DNA of 64,000 nt from Streptomyces sp. NBC_00344 (lineage in GTDB: Bacteria > Actinomycetota > Actinomycetes > Streptomycetales > Streptomycetaceae). Where the stretch lies: the NCBI RefSeq assembly GCF_036088315.1, contig NZ_CP107996.1:3995001-4059000 (forward strand). The letters run 5' to 3'. The position numbers were made by a program, and so were the translations under genes. The notes under the pieces were generated by a model. That model had not been told where the DNA came from. It worked only from the letters and a program-made list of their open reading frames with translations, and made no database searches. Shown piece by piece: positions 7,768 through 16,106 of this stretch; within the stretch, counting starts at the first letter, position 1, and each line of letters opens with the position of its first letter.

Positions 7768-9303
7768 ATGTCAAAAACTGCCGACATATCACTCCCTGAT
7801 CCGAATCGCTGGAGAGCGCTGGTCTTCATCGCGCTGGCCCAGCTGATGGTCGTGCTCGACGCGACCATCGTGAACATCGCCCTGCCGCACGCCCAGGCCG
7901 ACCTGGGCATATCGGACGCCAACAAGCAGTGGGTCATCACGGCCTATGCACTCGCCTTCGGCGGACTGCTGCTCTTCGGCGGCCGGATCGGCGACCTGTG
8001 GGGCCGCAAGCGCACCTTTGTCGTCGGACTCATCGGCTTCGCCGCCGCGTCCGCCGTCGGTGGTGCCGCTGCCAACGAGGCGATGCTGCTCAGCTCCCGT
8101 GCCGCGCAGGGCGTCTTCGGTGCGCTGCTCGCGCCGGCCGCGCTGTCGCTGCTCGCGGTCACCTTCACCGACGCCAAGGAGCGCGCCAAGGCCTTCGGTA
8201 TCTTCGGTGCGATCGCCGGTGGCGGTGGCGCCGTCGGCCTGCTGCTCGGCGGATTCCTCACCGAGTACCTGAACTGGCGCTGGACCTTCTTCGTCAACAT
8301 CCCGTTCGCCGTGGTCGCCGCGCTGGGCGCGCACTTCGTGATCCGAGAGCCGGCGGGCGGCCGCAACCGCTCCCCGCTGGACATCCCCGGCGTCGTTCTC
8401 TCCACGCTGGGCCTGGTGTCGCTGGTGTACGGCTTCACCCGCGCCGAGTCGAACGGCTGGTCCGACCCGCTCACCATCGGCCTGTTCGTGGCATCCGTCG
8501 TGCTGCTGGCGACCTTCGTGCTGGTCGAGTCCAGGGTCAGGGCGCCGCTGCTGCCCCTGCGGGTGGTCGCCGACCGCAACCGCGGCGGTATCTACCTGTC
8601 GCTGGGTCTCGCCATCATCGGTATGTTCGGGCTCTTCCTCTTCCTGACGTACTACCTCCAGGTCGTTCAGGGGTACTCGGCCGTCAAGACCGGCTTCGCC
8701 TTCCTTCCCATGGTGGCGGCCATGATCACCGGCTCGACGCAGATCGGTGCACGGCTGATGAACCGGGTGCCGGCCCGCCTGCTGATGGGTCCCGGCTTCG
8801 CCCTCGCGGCCGTGGGCATGCTGCTGCTGACCCAGCTCGAGGTCGACTCCTCCTACACCACGGGGATCCTGCCGGGCATGCTGCTGCTGGGCCTCGGTAT
8901 GGGTACGGCGTTCATGCCGGCCATGTCACTCGCCACCTACGGCATCGCACCGCGTGACGCCGGTGTCGCCTCCGCGATGGTCAACACATCGCAGCAGGTG
9001 GGCGGTGCGATCGGTACGGCGCTGCTGAACACCATCGCCGCCTCCGCCACCACCGCGTACGTCGCCGGTCACGCCGCTTCGGGTGTCAATCCCAAGCTGC
9101 TCCAGGCACAGGCACTGGTGCACGGCTACACCAACGCCATCTGGGTCGCGGTGGGCATCCTCGCGGTCGCCTCCACGATCGCTCTGACGTTCATCAACGC
9201 CGGGCGTCCCTCGATGGCGACATCGGGGCCGGGCGCCGTCTCCGGCACCGCCGACGGCGAGGGGATCGAGGACGAGATCCAGATTCCGGTGGTCGCGCAC
9301 TGA
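7768..9303 (+). CDS. DHA2-family MFS drug efflux transporter (14 TM)
   Basis: 511-aa EmrB/QacA-type proton-driven exporter in the cytoplasmic membrane. Motif D1 is in TM1 (LDATIVNIALPHAQADL), motif A in the loop GRIGDLWGRKRTFVVG, and motif C around GAIAGGGGAVGLLLGGFLTE, with the WRWTFFVNIPF block typical of the family. ATG at 7768 is preferred over the in-frame GTG at 7756 because TAGGTGG lies 8 nt upstream. It follows tetR in the same direction and is probably its target. Substrate unknown. Confidence 0.92.
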   Translation: MSKTADISLPDPNRWRALVFIALAQLMVVLDATIVNIALPHAQADLGISDANKQWVITAYALAFGGLLLFGGRIGDLWGRKRTFVVGLIGFAAASAVGGAAANEAMLLSSRAAQGVFGALLAPAALSLLAVTFTDAKERAKAFGIFGAIAGGGGAVGLLLGGFLTEYLNWRWTFFVNIPFAVVAALGAHFVIREPAGGRNRSPLDIPGVVLSTLGLVSLVYGFTRAESNGWSDPLTIGLFVASVVLLATFVLVESRVRAPLLPLRVVADRNRGGIYLSLGLAIIGMFGLFLFLTYYLQVVQGYSAVKTGFAFLPMVAAMITGSTQIGARLMNRVPARLLMGPGFALAAVGMLLLTQLEVDSSYTTGILPGMLLLGLGMGTAFMPAMSLATYGIAPRDAGVASAMVNTSQQVGGAIGTALLNTIAASATTAYVAGHAASGVNPKLLQAQALVHGYTNAIWVAVGILAVASTIALTFINAGRPSMATSGPGAVSGTADGEGIEDEIQIPVVAH

Positions 9304-9345
9304 CGCGCCGCGCCGCTGTCACCGACCACTGAGGATCCGCCACGG

Positions 9346-9382
9346 TCTGCCCTGGCTCCGCGATCAGCGGAGCCAGGGCAGA
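9346..9382. terminator. Bidirectional terminator between DHA2 pump and marR
   Basis: Perfect 16-bp inverted repeat (9346-9361 and 9367-9382, 5-nt loop). It includes the last codons and stop of the convergent marR gene. Confidence 0.85.
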
Positions 9383-9870
9383 TCCGCGTCCGCGTCCTCC
9401 GGCTGGAGCCCCTCGGCGAGCAGCCGCATGATCTCGCCGAGCTGCCCGGCCTGTTCGGGGGAGAGCCGGTCGAAGAGTGCCTGACGCACGGCGGCGACAT
9501 GACCGGGCGCGGTCCGCTCGAGCACCGCCAGGCCCTCGGGTGTCAGTACGGCGTTCTGACCGCGCTTGTCGGACGGGCAGTCCTCCCGGCGCACCCAGCC
9601 GTTCTTCTCCAGCCTGGCGATCGCGTGCGAGAGCCGGGACCGGGTGATCTTGGCGTCCATGGCGAGTTCGGTCATCCGCAGCCGACGGCCAGGTGCCTGG
9701 GCGAGCTTGACCAGCAGTCCGTAGTAGAGGTGTGGCATCCCCGCGTCACGCTGCAGCTGGCGGTCGAGGTGGTCGTCCAGCAGCGTGGTCGCATGGAGAT
9801 ACGAGCGCCAGACGCGCTGCTCGTCGTCGGAGAGCCAGCGTGGGGGTCCGGGGTCTGCTGCCGTGGTCAT
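9364..9870 (-). CDS. MarR-family transcriptional regulator
   Basis: 168 aa. The winged helix reads LRMTELAMDAKITRSRLSHA, then IARLEKNGWVRREDCPSDKR with the basic wing Asp-Lys-Arg usual in MarR proteins. Start taken at ATG 9870; ATGs at 9879 and 9888 in the same frame are possible and none has a strong ribosome site. It is divergent from a LigB-type dioxygenase, with the shared 90-bp intergenic region holding a promoter and a small palindrome, so it probably represses that gene and itself. Confidence 0.88.
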   Translation of the reverse strand: MTTAADPGPPRWLSDDEQRVWRSYLHATTLLDDHLDRQLQRDAGMPHLYYGLLVKLAQAPGRRLRMTELAMDAKITRSRLSHAIARLEKNGWVRREDCPSDKRGQNAVLTPEGLAVLERTAPGHVAAVRQALFDRLSPEQAGQLGEIMRLLAEGLQPEDADADLPWLR

Positions 9871-9891
9871 GGACCCCATTCTAGCCATTTC

Positions 9892-9920
9892 TTGAAAGTT
9901 AAACTAGATGGAGCTAGGGT
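9892..9920 (+). promoter_or_regulatory. Promoter with embedded MarR-type palindrome
   Basis: TTGAAA (9892-9897) and TAGGGT (9915-9920) are separated by 17 bp, a plausible vegetative promoter reading toward the dioxygenase at 9962. AGTTAAACT (9897-9905), an odd palindrome, overlaps the -35 box and spacer, where a MarR repressor would block polymerase. Confidence 0.45.
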
Positions 9921-9961
9921 CGAAGAGAAAGCTTGAGACTTCAAGTGCTGGAGTTGCCGCC

Positions 9962-10747
9962 ATGACCGTCGTTCCCGCGGAGCGCATGCCTGCCCTCTAC
10001 CTCTCCCACGGCGCGCCGCCGCTCGCCGACGACCCGGTCTGGCCGGGCCAGCTCGCGGCCTGGGCCGCCGGGCTGCCGCGCCCGAAGGCGATCCTGATGG
10101 TCTCCGCGCACTGGGAGGAGGCCCCGCTCGCGCTCGGCGCGACTGCGGCGGCACCTCTGGTGTACGACTTCCGGGGCTTCCCCGAGCACTACTACCAGGT
10201 GCGCTACGAGGCCCCGGGCGCGCCCCGACTCGCCGACAGTGTCCGGAAGTTGCTGGGGGGTGCCGGCACCCCGGTCCAGGACGTCCCGGACCGGGGGCTC
10301 GACCACGGGGCGTACGTTCCGCTGGTGGAGATGTTCCCGGACGCGGACATCCCGGTACTCCAGATCTCCATGCCGACGCTGGATCCGCAGAAACTGCTCG
10401 GGATCGGTCGCAGGCTGGCCCCGCTGCGCGACGAGGGCGTACTGATCGTCGGCAGCGGATTCTTCACTCACAACCTGGCCGCACTGCGGCATGCCGGCGG
10501 GCAAGTGCCCGGCTGGTCAGCGGAGTTCGACGCCTGGGGGAGGGAGGCGCTGGAGGCGCGGGACATCGACGCGCTGCTCGACTTCGAGCGCAGGTCCCCG
10601 GCGGGACGCCTGGCCCATCCCCGCACCGAGCACTTCGCCCCGCTGTTCGTGACGCTCGGAGCATCCGGGGACGGGGCGGAGGAACGGCGCGATGTGATCG
10701 ACGGGTTCTGGATGGGCCTGGCGAAGCGATCGCTTCAATTCGGGTAG
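9962..10747 (+). CDS. Class III extradiol ring-cleavage dioxygenase (LigB/DODA family)
   Basis: 261 aa; family members cleave catechol-like rings (4,5-DOPA dioxygenase type) with non-haem iron. Metal-ligand and active-site segments are visible: LYLSHGAPPL, VSAHWEE, GLDHGAYVPL, GSGFFTHNL and RTEHFAPLFV. ATG at 9962 has CTGGAG 9 nt upstream. Divergent MarR control is typical for aromatic or quinone-responsive genes. Family homologues are often annotated YgiD-like. Substrate unknown. Confidence 0.88.
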   Translation: MTVVPAERMPALYLSHGAPPLADDPVWPGQLAAWAAGLPRPKAILMVSAHWEEAPLALGATAAAPLVYDFRGFPEHYYQVRYEAPGAPRLADSVRKLLGGAGTPVQDVPDRGLDHGAYVPLVEMFPDADIPVLQISMPTLDPQKLLGIGRRLAPLRDEGVLIVGSGFFTHNLAALRHAGGQVPGWSAEFDAWGREALEARDIDALLDFERRSPAGRLAHPRTEHFAPLFVTLGASGDGAEERRDVIDGFWMGLAKRSLQFG

Positions 10748-10799
10748 GCGTTTCCGGCGGTCCGGCGGCCCGGCCCTCCCGCTGTTCCCGGCCGGCCTG

Positions 10800-11336
10800 C
10801 TAGATCCCGGCCCGGTCCCGGAGGTTCTTCTCGTACCAGGCGACGTCGTGGTAGACGCCGAATTTCCGGCCCACCTCGCGGTACGTGCCCACCGGAGTGA
10901 AGCCGAAGCGGGAGTGCAGCCGGACCGACGCCTCGTTGGGCATGGTGATGCCGGCGTACGCGCGGTGCACGTCCTCCTTCCGCAGTTCCTCGAAGAGCGC
11001 GGTGTAGAGCTGCGTGCCCATGCCCCGGCCCGCCGCGTCCGGCGCGCAGTAGACGCTGACTTCCACCGAGGTGGCGTACGCGGCCTTCGGCCGGAAGGCG
11101 CTGCTGGTTGCGTAGCCGAAAATCCGGGCAGACGGTACGTCCTGAGCAACCAGGAGGCGGTGCGCGCCGTCTTCGGGATGGGAGAGCAGCCAGGGAAGGC
11201 GTTGCTCAGGGGTGAAGACCTGAGTGTCGAATGTGATGGCGGTCTCACGGACGTAGTGGTTGTAGAGGTCGGTGAGGGCAGTGAGATCACCTTCCCTGCC
11301 TGGTCTGACCTGCACGTCTGTCCGTTCCGACAACAT
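10800..11336 (-). CDS. GNAT acetyltransferase, phosphinothricin N-acetyltransferase (Pat/Bar)-like
   Basis: 178 aa, one acetyltransferase domain. The acetyl-CoA loop is APDAAGRGMGTQLYTALFEE, and the ends VRPGREGDLTALTDLYNHYV and GRKFGVYHDVAWYEKNLRD are characteristic of the Pat/Bar/YncA group. ATG at 11336 has GAAGGAG 6 nt upstream; the longer open frame upstream has no coding character. Members acetylate phosphinothricin, methionine derivatives or other amines, so resistance is possible but not shown. Confidence 0.85.
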   Translation of the reverse strand: MLSERTDVQVRPGREGDLTALTDLYNHYVRETAITFDTQVFTPEQRLPWLLSHPEDGAHRLLVAQDVPSARIFGYATSSAFRPKAAYATSVEVSVYCAPDAAGRGMGTQLYTALFEELRKEDVHRAYAGITMPNEASVRLHSRFGFTPVGTYREVGRKFGVYHDVAWYEKNLRDRAGI

Positions 11337-11518
11337 TTGATCTCCTTCGGCGGGCGGACAGGGTACTGCATGATCACGAAAATCAAGCCGTATCAGGGGA
11401 ATTCTGTCCGGATTCCAGTCGTTGTTTCCATCAGATGGAGGGCACTCGGGAGAGTGTTCTGCATCACATGAGCCACTGATTCGCGACCTCATCACGTTAC
11501 TCACGTTAGGGAGCACGC

Positions 11519-12499
11519 ATGGCAACCCGTGCCGTCGCCCGTCGTTCCGACCGGGCAAGCAGCGTTCGCGCCGTAGGCGGCGAGATCGCCGACCGCGACC
11601 TGGTCGGCATGTATCTCGACGAAATCGCCCGTACCCCGCTGCTCGACGCAGCCAAGGAGGTCGAGCTGTCGCAGGACATCGAGGCCGGGGTGTACGCCCA
11701 GCAGATTCTCGACGGTTCTGTGCAGAGCAAGGCGGGTGGTGCCTCCCGTGAGGAGCTGGAGGCGCTGGTTTCCGCCAGTGACCGGGCCAAGGATGTCTTC
11801 ATCCGGTCCAACCTGCGGCTCGTGGTGGCCGTCGCCCGGCGGTATCCGCGTGCCGGACTGCCGTTGCTCGACCTGATCCAGGAGGGCAACGCGGGTCTGG
11901 TGCGTGCGGTCGAGAAGTTCGACTACGCCAAGGGCTTCAAGTTCTCGACCTACGCGACCTGGTGGATCAGGCAGGCCATCACCAGGTCGATAGCGGACCA
12001 GTCCCGCACGATCAGGCTTCCTGTCCACCTGGTGGAGGAGCTCGGCCGTATCCGCCGTGTGCAGCGTGAGTTCAACCGCGAGCACGGCCGCGACCCGGAG
12101 CACTCCGAGATCGCAGCCGAGCTGGACGCCAAGCCCGAGCGGGTGAGCGACGTACTGGACTGGGCGCGTGACCCGGTCAGCCTGAACATGCCGGTGGACG
12201 ACCAGGGCGAGACCCAGTTCGGCGACCTGCTCGAGGACACATCGGCGGTGTCCCCCGAGCAGTCCGTCATGACGCTGCTGCGCAGCGAGGAGCTCGACGA
12301 CCTCATAGGCAAGCTCGACCACCGGACCGCCTCGATCATCAAGATGCGTTTCGGTATCGAGGACGGCCGGGAGCGGACGCTGACCGAGGTCGGCAAGGAG
12401 CACGGCCTCACCCGCGAGCGGATCCGTCAGATCGAGAAGCATGCCCTGCTCGAACTGAAGAAGATGGCGCACGACACGGGCTTCGACGCGGCGGCGTGA
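11519..12499 (+). CDS. hrdD: Principal-like RNA polymerase sigma factor HrdD
   Basis: 326-aa sigma-70 protein with a short region 1: MYLDEIARTPLL (1.2), NLRLVVAVARRYPRAGLPLL and FSTYATWWIRQAI (region 2), region 3, and ERTLTEVGKEHGLTRERIRQ (4.2). The N-terminus MATRAVARR and overall length fit HrdD, the dispensable Streptomyces sigma factor closely related to the essential HrdB, which is much longer. The gene has a good ribosome site (TTAGGGAG). It is monocistronic, ending at a terminator shared with the convergent WYL regulator. In S. coelicolor hrdD is known to be transcribed by stress sigma factors; no such promoter is obvious here. Confidence 0.85.
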   Translation: MATRAVARRSDRASSVRAVGGEIADRDLVGMYLDEIARTPLLDAAKEVELSQDIEAGVYAQQILDGSVQSKAGGASREELEALVSASDRAKDVFIRSNLRLVVAVARRYPRAGLPLLDLIQEGNAGLVRAVEKFDYAKGFKFSTYATWWIRQAITRSIADQSRTIRLPVHLVEELGRIRRVQREFNREHGRDPEHSEIAAELDAKPERVSDVLDWARDPVSLNMPVDDQGETQFGDLLEDTSAVSPEQSVMTLLRSEELDDLIGKLDHRTASIIKMRFGIEDGRERTLTEVGKEHGLTRERIRQIEKHALLELKKMAHDTGFDAAA

Positions 12500-12535
12500 C
12501 GCCGCCGCCCGGCACCGTGCACGACCCTGCGAACC

Positions 12536-12573
12536 GGAACCCCCCGACACACCCCCCCGTGTCAGGGGGTTCC
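12536..12573. terminator. Terminator between hrdD and the WYL regulator
   Basis: 15-bp arms (12536-12550 and 12559-12573) with one mismatch, C-rich on the left and G-rich on the right. It overlaps the stop codon of the convergent regulator, so it serves both genes. Confidence 0.75.
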
Positions 12574-13533
12574 TTGTGCCGTCGCCCTGGTGAGCCGTGA
12601 GCCCAGCTCGGCCAGATGGCCGACCAGGTGCGAAGGCTGGTGGACGGTGAACTCGGCGTCCACCAGGGCGAGCCGCACTGCCAGCCATTCCACGGAGTCG
12701 GCCGCCGTGGTGCGCAGCCGGCAGCGGCGTTCGCCCAGCGGCTGCGGCGCGGCCATCGACTTCGGCAGCCGGGCCGCCACGAACTCCGCGGGGGCCTCGA
12801 AGGTGACGTCGAGGTCCACCGACGGCTGCCGCCGCGACATCGACCGGGTGACGAACTCGGCGGCGTCCCCCGTCGGCAGCTCGCGGGGCGTGAAACGCGC
12901 CCCGGTGGCGAGGGGCTCACTGATCCGGTCGACCCGGAAGGTGCGCCAGTCCTCGCGGTCCATGTCGTAGGCGACCAGGTACCAGCGCCGCCCGGTGGAC
13001 ACCAGCCGGTACGGTTCGGCGAGACGCCTGGTCTCCCGGCCGTCCCCCGCCCGGTAGCCGAAACGCAGCCGCTCGGGACCGATGACCGCACCCGCGATCA
13101 CCGTCAGCGTGCCCGGATCGATGGTCGCTCCGTCGCCACTGGTCAGCGGGATGGTCGCGGCCTGGAGGGTGGCGACCCGGTGACGCAGCCGGGAGGGCAG
13201 CACCTGCTCCAGCTTGGCAAGGGCCCGCACCGAGGCCTCCTCGATGCCCTCGACCGCGTGTCCGGCCCCGGCGCGCAGCCCGACCGCGATGGCCACCGCC
13301 TCCTCGTCGTCGAGGACAAGCGGGGGCATGGCCTTCCCCGCGACGAGCCGGTAGCCCCCTTCGGCCCCCATGGTCGCCTGCACCGGATAGCCGAGGTCGC
13401 GCAGCCGGTCGATATCGCGCCGGATGGTGCGGCGGCTGACCGCCAGCCGGTCCGCGAGTTCACCGCCCGGCCATTCACGCGGAGTCTGGAGCAGCGAGAG
13501 CAGTTGCAGCAGCCGTGCCGGAGTGTCCGTCAT
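12562..13533 (-). CDS. HTH_11/WYL-domain transcriptional regulator (YafY type)
   Basis: 323 aa. The N-terminal winged helix-turn-helix reads WPGGELADRLAVSRRTIRRD. A WYL domain follows near residues 130-215 (GRRWYLVAYDMDREDWRTFR), then a C-terminal extension. WYL domains sense small ligands or nucleic acid. ATG at 13533 is preferred to the in-frame TTG at 13554. The gene is divergent from a DHA2 exporter with only 62 bp between starts, so it probably regulates that pump. Confidence 0.88.
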   Translation of the reverse strand: MTDTPARLLQLLSLLQTPREWPGGELADRLAVSRRTIRRDIDRLRDLGYPVQATMGAEGGYRLVAGKAMPPLVLDDEEAVAIAVGLRAGAGHAVEGIEEASVRALAKLEQVLPSRLRHRVATLQAATIPLTSGDGATIDPGTLTVIAGAVIGPERLRFGYRAGDGRETRRLAEPYRLVSTGRRWYLVAYDMDREDWRTFRVDRISEPLATGARFTPRELPTGDAAEFVTRSMSRRQPSVDLDVTFEAPAEFVAARLPKSMAAPQPLGERRCRLRTTAADSVEWLAVRLALVDAEFTVHQPSHLVGHLAELGSRLTRATAQGTP

Positions 13534-13595
13534 GTCATCCAGGATGCCGGTCAACTAGGACGCGATCCGACCTACATGCCGTCTAGCGTGGAGCC

Positions 13596-15107
13596 ATGAC
13601 CTCAACACCCGAGCAGACCGTGCTGCAGTCGGACCGCCGGCGGTGGTTCGCGCTCGCCATCGTGATGACGGCGGCCTTTATGGACCTCGTCGATGTGACG
13701 ATCGTGAACATCGCGATCCCCTCCATCCAGAAGGACGCCGGGGCCTCCTTCAGCCAGATCCAGTGGATCACCGCGGGATATGCCCTGGCCTTCGCCGCCG
13801 GGTTGATCACGGGCGGCCGGCTCGGCGACATCCACGGACGGAAGAAGCTCTTCCTCGTGGGCATCGCGGGGTTCACCCTGGCATCCGCGCTCTGCGGTTT
13901 CGCCGCCAATCCGGAGATGCTGGTCGCCTCCCGCATCCTGCAGGGCGCCATGGCCGCGATGATGGTGCCGCAGGTCCTGTCGATCGTGCACGCGACCTTC
14001 CCCGCTGAGGAGCGGGGCAAGGTCTTCGGACTCTTCGGCGCGATCGTCGGTCTGGGGGCGGTGACCGGCCCGCTGCTCGGCGCGCTGCTCACGGAGTGGA
14101 ACATCGCAGGTCTCGAGTGGCGCCCGATCTTCCTGATCAATCTGCCGGTGGGCATCGCGGGATTGATCCTCGGACGCAGGTTCATCGGGGAGTCGAAGGC
14201 TCCCAGGGCCCTGAAGCTCGACCTGGTCGGCGTCGCGCTGGTCACCCTCGGTCTGCTGATGCTGCTCTACCCGCTCACCCGCGGCCGTGAGCTCGGCTGG
14301 CCGCTCTGGGGTCACCTCTCGATGGCGGGCAGTGTCGTGGTCTTCGCCGCGCTGGTCGGGTACGAGAAGCGGAAGGCCCGCAAGGACGGCTCGCCGCTGG
14401 TGGAACTCTCGCTCTTCCGGGCCAAGAGCTTCGCCGCGGGTATCGCCGTCCAGACCACCTTCGGTGTGGCGCTCGGCATCTTCTTCCTGGTCTGGACGCT
14501 GTACATGCAGCTCGGTCTCGGCTGGAGTCCGCTGAAGGCGGGCACCACGGGCATTCCGTTCTCCATCGCGGTATCCGTCGCGGCCGGCCTCTCGGTGCAG
14601 AAGCTGGTGCCGCGCTTCGGCCGGAAGGTGTTGCAGGCGGGCGCGCTGACGATGATGGCCGGGCTGCTGATCTACATCTGGGAGGCAGGCCGGTACGGCG
14701 CGGACATCGCGCCCTGGCAGATGGCACTGCCGCTGACCGTGATGGGCCTGGGTATGGGCCTGATCGTCGCGCCGCTGACGGACGCCGTCCTCTCCGACGT
14801 TCCGAAGGAGCACGCGGGGTCGGCGTCCGGCCTGATCAACACCGTCCAGCAGATGGGCAATGCGCTGGGACTCGGCCTGGTGTCGGTGGTCTTCTTCGGC
14901 TCGATCAGCGACCGGCTGGCCCCGTCGCAGGTGGGAGGCGCATTCGCCGATGCGTTCATGCACTCGCTGTGGTGGGTCGTCGCGGTTCTCGGCGTCATCT
15001 TCCTGCTGATGTTCGCGCTGCCGAAGCGGCCGCGGGTGGGCGCCGAGGGCGAGGCGGCCGTCTTCGACGACGGGCCGGCTGTGAGCGAGCCGGCGCTCGC
15101 GCCCTGA
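13596..15107 (+). CDS. DHA2-family MFS efflux transporter (14 TM)
   Basis: 503-aa membrane exporter. TM1 carries LVDVTIVNIAIPSIQKD (motif D1), the 2-3 loop GGRLGDIHGRKKLFLVG (motif A), and TM5 LFGAIVGLGAVTGPLLGALL (motif C). The tail after FALPKRP is cytoplasmic and acidic. It is divergent from a WYL regulator. The start ATG has only GTGGAG upstream. It is similar in layout but not closely related to the pump at 7768. Substrate unknown. Confidence 0.9.
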   Translation: MTSTPEQTVLQSDRRRWFALAIVMTAAFMDLVDVTIVNIAIPSIQKDAGASFSQIQWITAGYALAFAAGLITGGRLGDIHGRKKLFLVGIAGFTLASALCGFAANPEMLVASRILQGAMAAMMVPQVLSIVHATFPAEERGKVFGLFGAIVGLGAVTGPLLGALLTEWNIAGLEWRPIFLINLPVGIAGLILGRRFIGESKAPRALKLDLVGVALVTLGLLMLLYPLTRGRELGWPLWGHLSMAGSVVVFAALVGYEKRKARKDGSPLVELSLFRAKSFAAGIAVQTTFGVALGIFFLVWTLYMQLGLGWSPLKAGTTGIPFSIAVSVAAGLSVQKLVPRFGRKVLQAGALTMMAGLLIYIWEAGRYGADIAPWQMALPLTVMGLGMGLIVAPLTDAVLSDVPKEHAGSASGLINTVQQMGNALGLGLVSVVFFGSISDRLAPSQVGGAFADAFMHSLWWVVAVLGVIFLLMFALPKRPRVGAEGEAAVFDDGPAVSEPALAP

Positions 15108-15135
15108 GAGCTCTGCCGCGAGAGCTCCGCCGGGC

Positions 15136-15168
15136 GGCGCCCGTGCCGGTTCGCCCGGTACGGGCGCC
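15136..15168 (+). terminator. Terminator after the DHA2 pump
   Basis: 14-bp arms (15136-15149 and 15155-15168) with one mismatch and a 5-nt loop, starting 29 bp past the stop. Confidence 0.7.
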
Positions 15169-15256
15169 GCTTCGTGTGTGGCCCGGGAGGGAGCGGGCGT
15201 GGAGGGATCGGGCGGGGAGACGGGGCGAGCACTGCGGCTGCCCGGGCAGGCCCGGT

Positions 15257-15340
15257 AATGCCCGAATCTGTTTACATTCCGAAAGTGACCTCGTAATGTG
15301 TCGGCGAAACCACAGGTTCGGGCATTGAACGGATGTAAAC
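15257..15340. promoter_or_regulatory. fru operator region with interleaved repeats
   Basis: Two sequence pairs alternate. Arm A (15257-15270) is the inverse of A' (15313-15326) with one mismatch in 14; arm B (GTTTACAT, 15270-15277) is the inverse of B' (ATGTAAAC, 15333-15340). The order A-B-A'-B' puts a copy of each half-site at both ends of the promoter. DeoR-family repressors bind repeated sites and can loop DNA, so FruR is the likely ligand. The region ends 4 bp before the fruR ATG, which lacks a ribosome site, so fruR may be leaderless. Confidence 0.6.
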
Positions 15341-15344
15341 CCAC

Positions 15345-16106
15345 ATGTACGCACCGGAGCGTCAGCAGGAGATCCTCCGCCTCGCCCGCGACAGCGGCCG
15401 CGTCGACGTCCTCTCGCTCGCCGACGGGTTCCAGGTCACCGCCGAGACCGTACGCCGCGACCTCAAGGCCCTCGACCGGGCCGGCCTGCTGCGACGGGTG
15501 CACGGCGGGGCCATCCCCGCGGGGCGGCTCGACTTCGAGCCCGATCTGGCCGAACGGGAGTCGACGGCCGCGGACGAGAAGGACCGGATCGCGCACGCCG
15601 CCCTCGCCGAACTGCCCGCGGAGGGCAGCGTCATCCTCGACGCGGGCTCCACCGTCGCGCGGCTGGCGAACGCCGTTCCGCTCGAGTGCGGGCTGACCGT
15701 CGTCACCCACGCCCTGCCGGTGGCCGCGCGTCTGGCCGACCATCCCGGCATCGACCTCCACCTGGTCGGCGGCCGGGTCCGCCACCGCACCCGGGCCGCC
15801 GTAGACGCCTGGGCGCTCCGGGCATACGGCGAGATCCGCGCCGACGTCGCCTTCCTCGGCGCGAACGGCTTCGCACCCGGTTCCGGACTGACCACCCCCG
15901 ACCTCGCCGAGGCCGCGGTCAAACGCGCGGTCGCCGCGGCTGCCCGCCGCGTCGTGCTGCTCGCCGACTCGGCGAAGTACGGCCAGGAGCACTTCGCCCG
16001 CTTCGCCGACCTCAGCGGCGTCGATCTGCTCATCACCGACACCGGGCTCAGCCCCGATGACGCGGCCCGTATCGAGGCGGCCGGTACGGAGGTCGTCCGC
16101 GCATGA
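15345..16106 (+). CDS. fruR: DeoR/GlpR-family repressor of the fructose operon
   Basis: 253 aa. The N-terminal DeoR helix-turn-helix reads RQQEILRLARDSGRVDVLSL, then VTAETVRRDLKALDRAGLLR and RVHGGAIP. The C-terminal DeoRC sensor domain contains ILDAGSTVARLA and LLADSAKYGQEHF. It probably represses the operon in the absence of fructose 1-phosphate. Its stop codon overlaps the fruK start (ATGA), giving one polycistronic unit fruR-fruK-fruA. Confidence 0.9.
   Translation: MYAPERQQEILRLARDSGRVDVLSLADGFQVTAETVRRDLKALDRAGLLRRVHGGAIPAGRLDFEPDLAERESTAADEKDRIAHAALAELPAEGSVILDAGSTVARLANAVPLECGLTVVTHALPVAARLADHPGIDLHLVGGRVRHRTRAAVDAWALRAYGEIRADVAFLGANGFAPGSGLTTPDLAEAAVKRAVAAAARRVVLLADSAKYGQEHFARFADLSGVDLLITDTGLSPDDAARIEAAGTEVVRA

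Noticed and set aside
10800..11336. Confirmed phosphinothricin resistance gene
   Set aside because: It is Pat/Bar-like, but this GNAT subfamily includes many methionine and other amine acetyltransferases. Not called resistance without assay.
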